Shown here piece after piece: positions 63,771-64,000 of a stretch of 64,000 nucleotides of DNA. The position numbers were made by a program, and so were the translations under genes. The DNA is from Zeus faber (taxonomy: Eukaryota > Chordata > Actinopteri > Zeiformes > Zeidae): the NCBI GenBank assembly GCA_960531495.1, contig OY482855.1, positions 11,358,865 through 11,422,864 of the forward strand, given 5' to 3'. Below the pieces are notes generated by a model. That model ran no database searches. It was not told where the DNA came from and was given only the letters and a program-made list of their open reading frames with translations. The stretch's first letter is position 1. Every line of letters begins with the position of its first letter.

Positions 63771-64000
63771 TCACTTTTTGTCACATAATCAGGCAGGTAT
63801 TTAAAAATGGCTTTTAATTGCACTGTAGACATTTATAAAATAATGCAATATGAAACTGATTGGCTTCTACTGTGAGCTAAACCTGTGTTATGGTCTGTTG
63901 TGTCCTGTTTTCATATTTTGTTACTGGAAACAAGTGCAGAGCTTCACCAACAAAACCAGAGCGCACTGAAGTCTCATTTATCAGAAGAAACTATAAATTC
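63771..64000. other. Intergenic end of window
   Basis: 230 nt of AT-rich sequence with nothing I can identify. Confidence 0.5.

Overview
This window is vertebrate nuclear DNA, almost certainly from a teleost fish. Genes are split into short exons with GT/AG junctions, long (CA)n tracts are frequent, and the repeats are typical of fish (Tc1/mariner relatives, an L2-like LINE, small terminal-inverted-repeat elements). The coding exons read clearly as orthologues of genes that lie together on human 22q13.1: CSNK1E, TMEM184B, DDX17, GGA1, MICALL1 and POLR2F. Their order here differs from the human order as I remember it. I cannot name the species.

Layout. 1-7.7 kb: 3' half of CSNK1E on + (six coding exons, then a long 3' UTR). 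7.7-8.0 kb: a 148-bp tandem duplication. 8.2-23.9 kb: TMEM184B on +, with a probable non-coding first exon, eight coding exons, a 27-nt in-frame microexon and a 3' UTR; its introns hold a jockey-like LINE fragment, a large palindrome and a Tc1/mariner copy with a second element nested in it. 24.7-33.5 kb: DDX17 on + (13 coding exons, one 3-kb GC-rich intron). 33.6-46.0 kb: GGA1 on - (17 exons), tail to tail with DDX17. 46-60.3 kb: MICALL1 on +, head to head with GGA1; its 3' exons are clean, but the calponin-homology and LIM exons at its 5' end look broken. A 2.7-kb L2-like LINE lies antisense in a MICALL1 intron. 61.5-63.8 kb: POLR2F on +, complete.

These are neighbouring housekeeping genes, not an operon. 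GGA1 and MICALL1 both act in endosome/Golgi membrane traffic, DDX17 and POLR2F in RNA synthesis and processing, CSNK1E in clock and Wnt signalling, and TMEM184B is a multi-pass membrane protein. I joined exons by requiring AG/GT borders, matching phases and agreement with the remembered vertebrate protein. The summed coding lengths (TMEM184B 417 or 426 aa, DDX17 633 aa, GGA1 649 aa, POLR2F 127 aa) are close to the human ones. I found no new multi-gene system. The most unusual points are the decayed 5' half of MICALL1 next to an intact 3' half, a long Gly/Leu-rich exon in that gene, the TMEM184B microexon, UG-repeat splice acceptors in GGA1, and candidate hidden exons in the DDX17 intron and the CSNK1E 3' UTR.
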